DNA of 64,000 bases from Clostridioides difficile (GTDB lineage: Bacteria > Bacillota > Clostridia > Peptostreptococcales > Peptostreptococcaceae). Location: the NCBI GenBank assembly GCA_012955965.1, contig JABBZI010000012.1:1-64000 (forward strand), given 5' to 3'. Within the stretch, counting starts at the first letter, position 1. Each line of letters opens with the position of its first letter. The notes under the pieces are model-generated. The model saw only the letters and a list, made by a program, of their open reading frames with translations, was not told the DNA's origin and made no database searches. Below, in pieces: positions 35,958 to 45,577 of this stretch. The translations under genes and the position numbers were made by a program.

Positions 35958-37589
35958 ATGGATAATAATTTAATAGGGCTTATAGAACATGTAGAAAATC
36001 CAGCTATTTTATGCAAAGAATCAGGCGAAATAATATATTGTAATCATCTAATAGATAGTATTTTTAGTTTTCTAGATATAAAAAAGCCTAAAAATATAAA
36101 TGAATTAGATTCTAACTTTGACAAGAAAGAAATTCTGACAGATAGTAAAAAGAAAATAGCTTTCAGAGAATTAAGAATGAATGCACATATATATAATATG
36201 AAAGATAATAATAATGAAAATACTATAGTTTATTTATTTGAGAAATCTGTAATATCGGATAAAGTAGTTGAGGATATAATAGAACATATAGATGAAGTTG
36301 TCGTTGTATTTAACAAAGATGGGGTAATTGAAAAGATGAATAATGTTAGTGATGAGATATTACCTTTTAAAAGAACTGAAGTACTTGGTAGAAATATAAC
36401 AGACCTTGTAAGACAAGGATTAGTGGAAGAACCAATAATACTAAATATGCTCAAAGTGAAGAAAAAGATTTATAGAAATATCGTTTACCCTGATGGAAAA
36501 CTGATTGCCTATACAGCAGTTCCAAGATGGGATTCTAAAGGAAAACTTACAGGAGGAGTACTTACAGGAAGAGATATTTCAAGGGTCATTAAGCTTGAAT
36601 CTCAGATAAGATATAGTGATATGTCAGAGGATACAGAGTATATAAGTCAAAGTAAGATTATGGATAACATAAAAAAAGTTGTCAAGAGAGCTGCAGCTTC
36701 GGATTCTTCTATATTTATAAATGGAGAATCGGGTGTAGGAAAAGAAATAATAGCAAGAACTATCTATAAGTACAGTTCAAGAAGGGAAAAACCTTTTATC
36801 GCAATAAACTGTGGAGCTATACCAAATGAACTATTAGAATCAGAGTTTTTTGGATATGAAGAAGGTTCTTTTACTGGAGCTAAGAAAAAAGGTAAAAAGG
36901 GACTTTTTGAAGAGGCAAATGGTGGAACTATCTTTTTGGATGAGATAGGTGAGTTACCAATGCAGATGCAAAAAAAATTACTTAGAGTTATACAAGAAAA
37001 TACGATTACTAGAATAGGTGGTAGCAAACCTATAAAGATAGATGTTAGATATATAAGTGCTACTAATATTTCTCATGAAGACCTTAGAAATAACCTTAAA
37101 TTTAGACAAGATTTATACTATAGATTGAGTGTTATTCCAGTAAAAATACCACCACTTAGAGAGCGAAAAGAAGATATAGTACCATTAGTAAATTATTTCT
37201 TAAAGCTTTACAATGAAAAGTATAATAGAGAAGTAGAAGTTTCACCTAAGGTTATTGAGTTATTGGAAGAATATTCTTGGCCAGGTAACATAAGAGAATT
37301 GAAAAATATCATTGAAAGATTCGTAGTTTTATCAGCTAAAAATGTAATTGGAGAAGATGAATTTAATATGCTTATAAATCTAGATATGATTGATAATGAA
37401 ACAGATGATTTATCACCAATAGTGGTAAATGGAATTATGAATCTTAATGATGCATATAAAATAGTAGACCAAATAATGATAAGTAAGGCTATAAATAAGT
37501 ATGGTTCAATAACAAAGGCTGCTGAAGTTATAGGTATATATCCTTCTACTATTCATAGAAAGATAAAAAGTGGACACATTCATGTATAG
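35958..37589 (+). CDS. Sigma-54-dependent activator, probably of the had operon
   Basis: This enhancer-binding protein of about 543 residues has an N-terminal sensory half with at least one PAS-like domain (about 95-215). A central AAA+ domain follows: Walker A GESGVGKE, sigma-54 loop GSFTGA and Walker B IFLDEIGELPM. A Fis-type HTH sits at the end (SITKAAEVIGIYPSTIHRK). The ATG at 35958 follows AAAGGTG; the in-frame GTG at 35946 lies inside that site. It lies directly downstream of the had operon, which has a sigma-54 promoter, so the operon is its likely target and the PAS domain may sense leucine or a product. Confidence 0.9.
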   Translation: MDNNLIGLIEHVENPAILCKESGEIIYCNHLIDSIFSFLDIKKPKNINELDSNFDKKEILTDSKKKIAFRELRMNAHIYNMKDNNNENTIVYLFEKSVISDKVVEDIIEHIDEVVVVFNKDGVIEKMNNVSDEILPFKRTEVLGRNITDLVRQGLVEEPIILNMLKVKKKIYRNIVYPDGKLIAYTAVPRWDSKGKLTGGVLTGRDISRVIKLESQIRYSDMSEDTEYISQSKIMDNIKKVVKRAAASDSSIFINGESGVGKEIIARTIYKYSSRREKPFIAINCGAIPNELLESEFFGYEEGSFTGAKKKGKKGLFEEANGGTIFLDEIGELPMQMQKKLLRVIQENTITRIGGSKPIKIDVRYISATNISHEDLRNNLKFRQDLYYRLSVIPVKIPPLRERKEDIVPLVNYFLKLYNEKYNREVEVSPKVIELLEEYSWPGNIRELKNIIERFVVLSAKNVIGEDEFNMLINLDMIDNETDDLSPIVVNGIMNLNDAYKIVDQIMISKAINKYGSITKAAEVIGIYPSTIHRKIKSGHIHV

Positions 37590-37680
37590 TCAATAGCTTA
37601 GAAAAGTAATTAGAATTGATGGAGTCTTACTTTTTAAGAGCTAATGATAGACGATTACATAGAAAACATAAACTGTTTGG

Positions 37681-37712
37681 CATAACTTAAAAAAAGAATA
37701 GATTAAGTTATG
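37681..37712 (+). terminator. Possible terminator after the sigma-54 activator gene
   Basis: CATAACTTAA (37681-37690) pairs perfectly with TTAAGTTATG (37703-37712) around 12 nt, then TTGATTTTGG. The T-run is poor, so it may instead be an operator. Confidence 0.4.
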
Positions 37713-37753
37713 TTGATTTTGGACAACCTTTTTGGGAAGTGTATGTACAACTT

Positions 37754-37802
37754 AAAAGAGATGGCTTAGAAATAAAATTAATTATTCCAAGTCATCTCTT
37801 TT
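37754..37802. terminator. Bidirectional terminator
   Basis: AAAAGAGATGGCTT (37754-37767) and AAGTCATCTCTTTT (37789-37802) form a stem with one mismatch and A/T runs on both sides, between the convergent activator gene and fba. Confidence 0.78.
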
Positions 37803-37827
37803 CTTTTATAAATATTTAAAAGTTATA

Positions 37828-38754
37828 TTAGTTTATAGAGTTAGCAGAACCTAAAACATCATCTATTTTGCTTTCAACTACAGCTTGTATAGCATCTCTA
37901 CCAGCACCAATGTATTTTCTTGGGTCAAATTCTTTTGGATTTTCAGCTAAGAATTTTCTGATAGCAGCAGTCATAGCTAGTCTTAAGTCAGTATCCATGT
38001 TTATTTTACAAACAGCCATAGAAGATGCTTTTCTTAACATTTCTACAGGTACACCTTTAGCTCCAGCTATATTTCCACCAAATTCATTACATGTAGCAAC
38101 TGCATTTTGGTCAACAGCAGATGCACCATGAAGAACTATTGGGAAACCTGGTAATTTGCTTTGGATTTCTTCTAGTATGTCGAATCTTAATTTAGCTTCT
38201 CCTTTGAATTTGAAAGCTCCATGAGAAGTTCCTATAGCTATTGCTAATGAATCAACTCCTGTTCTTTCAACAAACTCAACAGCTTCAGCTGGTTGAGTAT
38301 ATTTGTGAACATCAGAAGTAACATCATCTTCTGTTCCAGCTAAAACACCAAGTTCTGCTTCAACAACAACACCTTTAGAATGTGCATATTCAACAGCTTC
38401 TTTAGTTATTCTAACATTTTCTTCAAAGTCAAAATGAGAACCATCTATCATAACTGAAGAGAAACCAGCATCAATACAAGTTTTAATAGCATCCATATTT
38501 GGGCCATGGTCTAAGTGAAGAGCTACGTCTACACCTATTTCATCAGAAGCAACTTTAACCATTTCAACTAATGTATGAGGTCCAGCATATTTAACAGCTG
38601 ACATAGAAGCTTGTATCATAACATAAGAATTTTTAGCTTTAGCAGCTTTTAAAACACCTTGTAATTGTTCTAAGTCACTTATGTTAAATGCACCTATAGC
38701 AAATCCACCTTCATAAGCTTTTTTAAACATTTCTTTTGTAGTAATTAATGCCAT
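37828..38754 (-). CDS. fba: Class II fructose-bisphosphate aldolase
   Basis: This 308-residue zinc-dependent enzyme splits fructose-1,6-bisphosphate into two triose phosphates in glycolysis and runs in reverse for gluconeogenesis. Metal-binding parts are HLDHGPNMDAIKTCIDAGFSSVMIDGS, VEAELGVLAGTEDDV and IVLHGASAV; a second set of ligand histidines is in AIGTSHGAFKF. The length is that of the short class IIB enzymes. ATG has TAGGAGGAG 9 nt upstream. It is a single gene, with no link to the had operon beyond position. Confidence 0.96.
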   Translation of the reverse strand: MALITTKEMFKKAYEGGFAIGAFNISDLEQLQGVLKAAKAKNSYVMIQASMSAVKYAGPHTLVEMVKVASDEIGVDVALHLDHGPNMDAIKTCIDAGFSSVMIDGSHFDFEENVRITKEAVEYAHSKGVVVEAELGVLAGTEDDVTSDVHKYTQPAEAVEFVERTGVDSLAIAIGTSHGAFKFKGEAKLRFDILEEIQSKLPGFPIVLHGASAVDQNAVATCNEFGGNIAGAKGVPVEMLRKASSMAVCKINMDTDLRLAMTAAIRKFLAENPKEFDPRKYIGAGRDAIQAVVESKIDDVLGSANSIN

Positions 38755-38946
38755 TTTAAAACTCCTCCTATTAACTTTTAAAATTTACCCATCACTTATA
38801 TTATAACGTTAAATCAAAAAAAGTATATAGTAAATTGTAATAACTATAAATTACAAGTATAATGTTAAATATAAGATAATAGGATTAGATAAAATAATAA
38901 AAAATATGAACGTTTTAAGAAGAATTAAGATAAAGGAGACCTAACA

Positions 38947-39276
38947 ATGCCACAGATAAAAATAAGAGGAATTAATGAAAATGATATATGTAAAATAAGT
39001 GAAAAAATGATAGATGATTTAGTTGAAGCTGTAAAATGTCCAAGAGACTACTTTGAAATAGAATGTATAAAGTCAGTTGCAATAAGAGATGGTAAAATAG
39101 CAGATGTATATCCTTTTGTTGAGATAGCTTGGTTTGATAGAGGACAAGAAGTACAAGATACAGTAGCAAGAATAATAACTGATAGCATAAGAAATAATTT
39201 AGATGTAGAAAGTATGGATTTAGCATTTACAGTATTTGAAAAAGAAAAATATTATGAGAATGGAGAACATTTTTAA
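38947..39276 (+). CDS. DUF1904-family small protein
   Basis: This 109-residue protein begins MPQIKIRGI and has a tautomerase-like layout with a short beta-alpha-beta fold. The N-terminal proline after Met is in the position of the catalytic proline of 4-oxalocrotonate tautomerases, and the whole resembles DUF1904. No catalytic role has been shown for this family to my knowledge. A GGAGAC site precedes ATG. It overlaps the next gene by 1 nt (TAATG), so it is translated with the pseudouridine synthase. Confidence 0.8.
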   Translation: MPQIKIRGINENDICKISEKMIDDLVEAVKCPRDYFEIECIKSVAIRDGKIADVYPFVEIAWFDRGQEVQDTVARIITDSIRNNLDVESMDLAFTVFEKEKYYENGEHF

Positions 39277-39998
39277 TGGCTAAAAAGCAACGTATAGATA
39301 AAATTCTTTCAAATTTAGGTTATGGAAGTAGAAGTGAAATAAAGAAGTATTGTAAGCAGGGGTCTGTAGTAGTAAATGGAAGTGAAGTTTCAAATCCAGG
39401 AACTCAAGTAGACACTGAAAATGATGAGATATTGTTTAATGGAGAAGAAGTTATATATAGAGAATATATATATTTGATGATGAATAAACCAGATGGATAT
39501 ATATCAGCAACTACTGATAAATATGACCCAACGGTTTTAGATTTAATTGATTTATCATACTTAGCTTTTGAACCATTTCCTGTTGGAAGGTTAGATAAAG
39601 ACACAGAGGGATTATTAGTTTTAACTAATGATGGGAAGCTTTCTCATAGAGTTTTATCTCCTAAGAAGCATGTGCCTAAGACTTATTATGCAAAAATTGA
39701 TGGAGTAGTTACTGAAGAAGATGTAGAATCTTTTACAGAAGGAGTAGTACTTGATGATGGATATAAAACTATGCCATCTCAGTTAAATATATTAAAGAGT
39801 GATGATGAATCAGAGATAGAGCTTACAATACATGAAGGTAAGTTTCACCAAGTAAAAAGAATGTTTGAAAGTGTAGGCAAAAAAGTAGTATACTTAAAAA
39901 GATTGTCTATGGGTAATTTGAAATTGGATGAGAGCCTAGAATTAGGTGAGTATAGAGAGTTAACAGATGAAGAAGTAAAGATGATTGAAGAAAGATAA
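39276..39998 (+). CDS. RsuA/RluB-family pseudouridine synthase
   Basis: This 240-residue enzyme converts a uridine in ribosomal RNA to pseudouridine. It has an N-terminal S4 RNA-binding domain (RIDKILSNLGYGSRSEIKKYCKQGSVVVNG) and a catalytic domain with the essential aspartate in FPVGRLDKDTEGLLVLTNDG. The motif set is that of the RsuA/RluB/E/F group; without comparison I cannot choose between 16S and 23S targets. It is coupled to the DUF1904 gene upstream and lies 23 bp before rumA, forming an rRNA-modification cluster. Confidence 0.9.
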   Translation: MAKKQRIDKILSNLGYGSRSEIKKYCKQGSVVVNGSEVSNPGTQVDTENDEILFNGEEVIYREYIYLMMNKPDGYISATTDKYDPTVLDLIDLSYLAFEPFPVGRLDKDTEGLLVLTNDGKLSHRVLSPKKHVPKTYYAKIDGVVTEEDVESFTEGVVLDDGYKTMPSQLNILKSDDESEIELTIHEGKFHQVKRMFESVGKKVVYLKRLSMGNLKLDESLELGEYRELTDEEVKMIEER

Positions 39999-40021
39999 TA
40001 TAATAAATTGGAGGAAGGTTT

Positions 40022-41377
40022 GTGAAGAAAAAGGATATTGTAGAATTTGAAATAGATAAAATGGAATTTGGTGGTACATCATTAGGCCAAATTGGAGACA
40101 GAGTTATTCACATGAAGGGTGGAATAAGTGGTCAAAAGGTAAGAGCTGGTGTTAAAAAAGTTAGAAGTAAGAAAGCCGAAGTTAAGATGATAGAATTATT
40201 AGAGTGCTCACCACTTGAAACTGAAGAAACTTGCAAGCACTTTAGAGAGTGTGGAGGATGTACATTACTATCAGTACCATATGAAAAGCAATTGGAAATA
40301 AAAGAAAAACAAGTTATGGATTTATTCTTAAAGCAAGACTTATTTGGATTTCAATTTTTAGGGATAGAAGGAAGTCCAGAAAACAAATATTATAGAAATA
40401 AGATGGAGTATACTTTTGGAGATGAAGTAAAAAATGGACCTTTGACATTAGGGCTTCATAAAAAAGGGAAACATATAGATATACAAACTGTTGAGGAGTG
40501 TATGTTAGTTGAAGAAGACTTCTCAAAGATATTAGTTTCTAGTGTAGAGTTTTTTGATGAAAAAAAGCTTCCTTATTATAGAACAATGAATCATAAAGGA
40601 TATTTGAGACATCTTGTAGTTAGAAAAGGGATTCATACTAACGAGATTATGGTTAATATAGTAACTTCTTCTCAAGAAGATTTTGACATGAACGAATTTA
40701 AAGAGATGCTTTTAGGAATTGATTTCAAAGCTGAGTTAGTAGGGATACTTCATACTATTAATGATGGTTTAGCAGATGCAGTCCAATGTGATGAGTTAAG
40801 AGTATTGTATGGAAGAGATTATATACAAGAAGAAATTTTAGGTCTTAAGTTTAAGATTTCTCCATTCTCATTTTTCCAAACTAATACTAAGGGAGCCGAG
40901 GTTCTTTATAGTATCGCTAGAGATTTTATTGGAGATTACAGTGATAAGGTTGTGTTTGACTTGTATAGTGGGACTGGGTCTATTGGACAGGTTATGGCTG
41001 GTGCAGCTAAGAAGGTGTATGGTATTGAGATAGTCGAGGAAGCTGTTGTTGCTGCTAATGAGAATGCAAAGTTGAATGGGCTTACTAATTGTGAGTTTAT
41101 CGCTGGGGATGTGGCTAAGGTTGTCAAGGATTTGAAGGACAGGCCTGATTTGATTATTGTTGACCCTCCTAGACCAGGTATTCATAAGGATGCTATTAGG
41201 GATATTTGTGGATTTGGTGCTAAGGAGATTGTTTATATTTCTTGTAATCCTAAGTCTTTGGTTGTTGATTTGGTTGATTTTAAGGGTTATGGTTATGAGA
41301 TTAAGATGGTTAAGTGTATGGATATGTTCCCGAATACGCCTCATTGCGAGACTGTAGTGTTGTTGTGTCGAAAGTAA
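40022..41377 (+). CDS. rumA: 23S rRNA (uracil-5-)-methyltransferase RumA family
   Basis: This 451-residue methyltransferase has an N-terminal TRAM domain, a [4Fe-4S] site made from cysteines in HFRECGGCTLLSVPYEKQ, a SAM motif in FDLYSGTGSIGQVMAG and the catalytic CNPKSL cysteine near the C-terminus. It starts with GTG after GGAGGAAGG. The last 430 bases use nearly only AAG, TTG and GAG codons, unlike the rest. The 3' end is a recognised integration target of mobile elements in Firmicutes and bears an att-like repeat (see 41344-41365), while the protein is complete. Confidence 0.94.
   Translation: MKKKDIVEFEIDKMEFGGTSLGQIGDRVIHMKGGISGQKVRAGVKKVRSKKAEVKMIELLECSPLETEETCKHFRECGGCTLLSVPYEKQLEIKEKQVMDLFLKQDLFGFQFLGIEGSPENKYYRNKMEYTFGDEVKNGPLTLGLHKKGKHIDIQTVEECMLVEEDFSKILVSSVEFFDEKKLPYYRTMNHKGYLRHLVVRKGIHTNEIMVNIVTSSQEDFDMNEFKEMLLGIDFKAELVGILHTINDGLADAVQCDELRVLYGRDYIQEEILGLKFKISPFSFFQTNTKGAEVLYSIARDFIGDYSDKVVFDLYSGTGSIGQVMAGAAKKVYGIEIVEEAVVAANENAKLNGLTNCEFIAGDVAKVVKDLKDRPDLIIVDPPRPGIHKDAIRDICGFGAKEIVYISCNPKSLVVDLVDFKGYGYEIKMVKCMDMFPNTPHCETVVLLCRK
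41344..41365. repeat. att-like repeat at the rumA 3' end (left copy)
   Basis: The 22 bases starting TTGCGAGACTGTAG at 41344 recur with 2 mismatches at 46152-46173. This copy lies in the last codons of rumA. Together they fit the two ends of an integrated element at the rumA site. Confidence 0.65.
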
Positions 41378-41618
41378 GGCTTGAAACCCTGCATTTTAAA
41401 CACTTTAACAGACATATGGTGTTTGAAAGAAATATAAAAAACTTTAAGAATAAAAAGTCACACAGTATTTCAATATATATGCAGTTGTAGATCTATTGTG
41501 TGAAGATACAAAATAATAAAATTAAAATATAATTTTTAAGCATAGAAATAGACATTGAATTTATATATTTGATGTCTATTTTTTATATAAAAATATATTA
41601 AAGAAAGGAGGATGTTTA
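41378..41618. other. Short intergenic region after rumA
   Basis: No gene. It holds TCACACA/TGTGTGA (41459-41503), a possible stem, and a terminator at 41546-41585. It is A-rich and has the look of accessory DNA. Confidence 0.4.
41546..41585 (+). terminator. Terminator downstream of rumA
   Basis: AAATAGACAT (41546-41555) pairs with ATGTCTATTT (41572-41581) and leads into a T-run. Confidence 0.7.
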
Positions 41619-42395
41619 ATGAGGAGAAAATTAAAAATGCCTAAAAAGATGATGAGCTTTATTATGGCTTTTATAACCAGAATAACTGTCATATTTACAT
41701 AAGTAGTTTCAGTTTATGCAAGCTAATTAGATATGAGTGAGAGTGCAGGATTTAATTATATAGGTATTAGTCCAATTACAAATAAAAGATATAGGTGTAT
41801 GTTTAACAGGAGATACATTAGTAGTAACAGATATGGGATATAAACAAATTAGAGAAATTTCTGTAGGATAATTAGTATTAAGTAAAAATGAAAAGTCAGG
41901 AATAGTAGAATATAAAAAAGTAACAGAAATATATATAAAAGTTGTAGAATAAAGACTAAAAATAGTATAATAGAAACAACAACAGGACATTTATCTATGA
42001 TAAAAGATAAATGGCGTATAGTGGCGGTTAATATAAAAGAAATGGACTTTATAGAGACATCAAGTGATAAGTTTGAAGAAGTAGAATTAAAAAATAGATG
42101 TTATCCAATTATTACATACAATTTGATTGTGGAAGAGAATCATACATATTATATTGAAGAAGATAGAATTTTAACTCACAATATGGGTAAAAAAATACAT
42201 GTTTTGATGGAGTCATTAAAAAAGTAAGTAATTCTACTGAGGGAGATTATGTGTTGTTTAACAACGTTCATAAAGGTTCATGTCAGTGTCTAAGGGAAAG
42301 ATTTTAATGGGGAAAATTACAATCACATCATGGACAATAATGGAAAAAAGAGAATAGTGCTAACTATGGATATAAATTATGATAATCATCTATAA
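41619..42395 (+). pseudogene. Decayed secreted toxin gene with Hint (intein-like) domain
   Basis: The gene starts at ATG 41619 after AAAGGAGG. The protein would begin with a signal peptide (MRRKLKMPKKMMSFIMAF) but is cut by TAA at 41700 and 41724. In another frame GVCLTGDTLVVTDMGYKQI, then KNEKSGIVEYKKVTEIY, match the start of a Hint domain (Cys-Leu-x-Gly-Asp). Further on, TTTGH and TYYIEEDRILTHNMG match its TTGH and terminal HN motifs. After one more shift, GENYNHIMDNNGKKRIVLTM is the tail of a toxin domain ending at 42395. At least four stops or frameshifts make it non-functional. The layout is that of polymorphic toxins released by Hint cleavage; the class of the final domain is not identified. 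Confidence 0.8.
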
Positions 42396-42427
42396 ATTAA
42401 TATAACAAATAAGTAGGGAGTTAAGAT

Positions 42428-45400
42428 ATGATTAATAATATGACTAAGTATTTTAAAAGTGCTTTGATTGCAAAAAATCAAGCTATAATAGACTTTAAAA
42501 ATTCAGATGATAAGTATGAGGTTATTACAATAGAAGAATTCAATAATGGATTAATTAATTTAAATATCATTGAAAAGTTGAGTGCCAATAATAAAGATTC
42601 TAATAATGATGATATAGAAGTAATAATAGTTCCAAAGACTGTTGGAACTTATTTTGAAAATACTAGAAAAGCAAATAACAATATTGAGGAACTTACAGGA
42701 GTATTATATGTACCAGCAATTATAAGTCGTAAAGGTGAATTGAAAATTAATGATAAATATGATAAATGGCCATGGATACCCAGAGAATTTTTAGAACCTA
42801 TGGTAGAGCCACAGTTAAGTTTGGGAAATATAGATGATGTAGATAAATTTTTAACTAGTACTACAGGTAAAAGAGAAAAGCTTAAAAGTTGGAGTGAATA
42901 TATAAATTACATAAAGGAATTTTATAAAGAAGTAACTAAATATAATTTTGATGAAAATTGTATTAAAAAAGATGATTCAAACATAATGTTTGAAAATAAT
43001 ATTTATATTATTCTAGATAATATGGTAAATGCTACATTTAGTATAGAACAATTATATAATGATATATTGATAAATAAGGAAAGTAAATCTTTATATGCTA
43101 AATTCATTTTACCATATATTGAAAAGTCTAAAAAATTAATATCAAATGATTCACATTTAAAAATGATAGAGCATAAAGGACAGATGGGATGGGAATACCC
43201 ATTAGCAGAATCACAAAGAGAGGCTGTAAATCATTTTTCGGAATTAAAAGAAGGAGAACTATTAGCAGTAAGTGGCCCACCTGGAACAGGCAAAACAACA
43301 TTATTACAATCAATTGTAGCAGATATGTATGTGAAAAATGCATTAGAGGGAAAGAAAGCGCCTGTGATCGTAGCTTCTTCTACTAATAATCAAGCTGTTA
43401 CTAATATTATAGACTCATTTGGAAGTGTTACAAAGATAGGAATTAAAAATTTGGAAGAACGTTGGATTGAAGGTGTAAATAGTTTTGCTTTATATTTTCC
43501 ATCGGATAGTAAAAAAAAAGATGCAGAAAGAAGATGTTATCAATACACTAGTAATAATGGAGATGGATTTGCTTTAAATATAGATTCGGATGAAAATATT
43601 TTGAAATCCGAAAAAAAGATGATAGAAAATGTATCTAAATATTTCAATAAAAAAATTAATGGTATATCTGAATGCAAAGAATTAATATATTCAGAACTTA
43701 TTGAAATTGATAAAGAAAAAAATAAGATTATATGTGATTTATATGAAATAAGAAGTATTATAAAAGAAAATACAGTAGTAGAATATTTGAAAATTTTAGA
43801 ACAAGATATATTAAATTGTTCTAGTAAAGAAAAAGAATTGGAATATAAAAAAATAGAAAATAATAAACAAATAAATAAATGTAGGAATAGGGTAGATGAA
43901 TGGAATAAGATATATAAGAAAATTCCATGGTACATTAGGTTATTAAGCGTATTTAATGTGTTCAGAGAGAAAATAATTAATAGATTAAAAATATATATAA
44001 ATTCAGATGAATATGAGTTTATAGAAAATTGTATGTCTTTAGATGAAATTATAGAAAAGTATGGGGAAATAATAGAGGAGCTTAATGGTAATAATCTCAA
44101 AATAGAGCAAGAGATAAAGAGCAATAGAAACACAATAGAAAGTAAAAAGAATGAGAAGAATTATATACTAAAACTAAGGAATCGTGTAGATGAACATTTT
44201 AAATTACTAAAAAAATATAATTGTGATATTTATTATACTAAAGATACTGAAAATATAGATCAAATTATAAGACGTATTAAGAAAGACTTAGAAGAGTGTT
44301 CCTTAGAAAAAATAAATGAACATATAGATACAAGAATTAGATATATTGAGTTTTGGTTATCTGTTCATTATTATGAATGTAGATGGTTATTAAAAGAAGA
44401 TTATATTACAGATAAACAAAGAGGTAAAAATTTTGCGAATATAATAGAATCTTTATACAGTAGGTTAGCAATGATTTCACCATGTATGGTAATGACATTT
44501 TTTATGTTACCTAAACAATTTAAAGTTTATTATTCAAATGAAAAAAAAAGTAGTTACTTGTATAATTTTATTGATCTTTTAATTGTAGATGAAGCGGGGC
44601 AAGTTTCACCAGAAATTGCAGCAGCATCTTTTGCATTAGCTAAAAAAGCAATAGTTGTTGGAGATGAAAAGCAGATACCACCAGTTTGGGGAATTAGCAA
44701 CGCCTTGGATAAATCATTAGCAATCAGAAGTAATGTATTAAATGAAAAAATAACATTTGAAAATTTATTAGAATTTGGTCAAAATTGTTCACAGTCTAGT
44801 GTTATGAAAGTAGCAGCTAATTCATGTCATTATGATAAATATGATAAAGGACTTTTTTTGAGTGAACACAGACGATGTTATAATGAAATAATAGAGTATT
44901 GCAATAGGCTAGTATACGATGGGAAACTTAAAGCGTGTAGAGGATTGGGAGAAAAGGATAAAAATTATCCATTATATAACCTACCACACATGGGATATAA
45001 AAATATAGAGATTAAAAATTCTGAAAAAAATGGATGTAGTAGAATGAATTCAAAAGAAGCAGAAGAAATAGCAAAGTGGTTATCAATTAATTATAAAAAA
45101 GTAGTCAATTTGTATAAGGAAAAGAATGTTAATATAAAAAATAATGAGATAATAGCGATTATAACACCTTTTAAGGCTCAAGTTAGAGTTTTAAAAGAAA
45201 AATTAAAAATTTATCTAAATGATAATGCAAAAAATATTGATGTAGGAACAGTTCATACATTTCAGGGAGCTGAAAGGAAAGTTATAATCTTATCAACAGT
45301 TTATGGTGCAAGAGATGGTTGTTTTTTTATAAATAGAAATTCTAGCTTAATGAATGTTGCTGTATCTAGAGCTAAAGATGCATTTTGGGTATTCGGGTCA

Positions 45401-45475
45401 AGAAAATGCTTAGATGAAGATGGAGAAAGTTCAAGTGCATTACTTAAGAAATATGTTAATGAAGAGATAGAATGA
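42428..45475 (+). CDS. Large UPF1-like superfamily 1 helicase
   Basis: This 1015-residue protein is an intact SF1 helicase. Walker A is GPPGTGKTT (283-291), Walker B LIVDEAGQVSP (about 718), motif III GDEKQIPP (about 743), and the C-terminal motifs are SEHRRC, TFQGAERKV (about 943) and VAVSRAKDA (about 978). An N-terminal domain of about 260 residues carries PWIPREFLEP. Residues 400-700 form a long, highly charged insert, probably coiled coil. No nuclease motif is visible. ATG follows TAGGGAG. It sits alone between a dead toxin and a terminator, inside a likely insertion site, so it may be an anti-phage or element-maintenance protein; no such function is shown. Confidence 0.88.
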   Translation: MINNMTKYFKSALIAKNQAIIDFKNSDDKYEVITIEEFNNGLINLNIIEKLSANNKDSNNDDIEVIIVPKTVGTYFENTRKANNNIEELTGVLYVPAIISRKGELKINDKYDKWPWIPREFLEPMVEPQLSLGNIDDVDKFLTSTTGKREKLKSWSEYINYIKEFYKEVTKYNFDENCIKKDDSNIMFENNIYIILDNMVNATFSIEQLYNDILINKESKSLYAKFILPYIEKSKKLISNDSHLKMIEHKGQMGWEYPLAESQREAVNHFSELKEGELLAVSGPPGTGKTTLLQSIVADMYVKNALEGKKAPVIVASSTNNQAVTNIIDSFGSVTKIGIKNLEERWIEGVNSFALYFPSDSKKKDAERRCYQYTSNNGDGFALNIDSDENILKSEKKMIENVSKYFNKKINGISECKELIYSELIEIDKEKNKIICDLYEIRSIIKENTVVEYLKILEQDILNCSSKEKELEYKKIENNKQINKCRNRVDEWNKIYKKIPWYIRLLSVFNVFREKIINRLKIYINSDEYEFIENCMSLDEIIEKYGEIIEELNGNNLKIEQEIKSNRNTIESKKNEKNYILKLRNRVDEHFKLLKKYNCDIYYTKDTENIDQIIRRIKKDLEECSLEKINEHIDTRIRYIEFWLSVHYYECRWLLKEDYITDKQRGKNFANIIESLYSRLAMISPCMVMTFFMLPKQFKVYYSNEKKSSYLYNFIDLLIVDEAGQVSPEIAAASFALAKKAIVVGDEKQIPPVWGISNALDKSLAIRSNVLNEKITFENLLEFGQNCSQSSVMKVAANSCHYDKYDKGLFLSEHRRCYNEIIEYCNRLVYDGKLKACRGLGEKDKNYPLYNLPHMGYKNIEIKNSEKNGCSRMNSKEAEEIAKWLSINYKKVVNLYKEKNVNIKNNEIIAIITPFKAQVRVLKEKLKIYLNDNAKNIDVGTVHTFQGAERKVIILSTVYGARDGCFFINRNSSLMNVAVSRAKDAFWVFGSRKCLDEDGESSSALLKKYVNEEIE

Positions 45476-45500
45476 AATATATAAGGATGTGGATTTTATC

Positions 45501-45533
45501 AAACAAGTAGATTAATATTCTACTTGTTTTTTT
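45501..45533 (+). terminator. Terminator of the helicase gene
   Basis: AAACAAGTAGA (45501-45511) and TCTACTTGTTT (45519-45529) form a perfect stem with a 7-nt loop and a T-run. Confidence 0.88.
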
Positions 45534-45577
45534 ATTAATTAAATATTTTAGACAATACTCGGGTGGAGTGATATATA

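Noticed and set aside
40868-41344. Long open frame on the minus strand inside the end of rumA (158 codons), plus other open frames there.
   Set aside because: They arise from the AAG/TTG/GAG-rich codon use of that part of rumA. The frames have no ribosome site and no recognisable protein motif.
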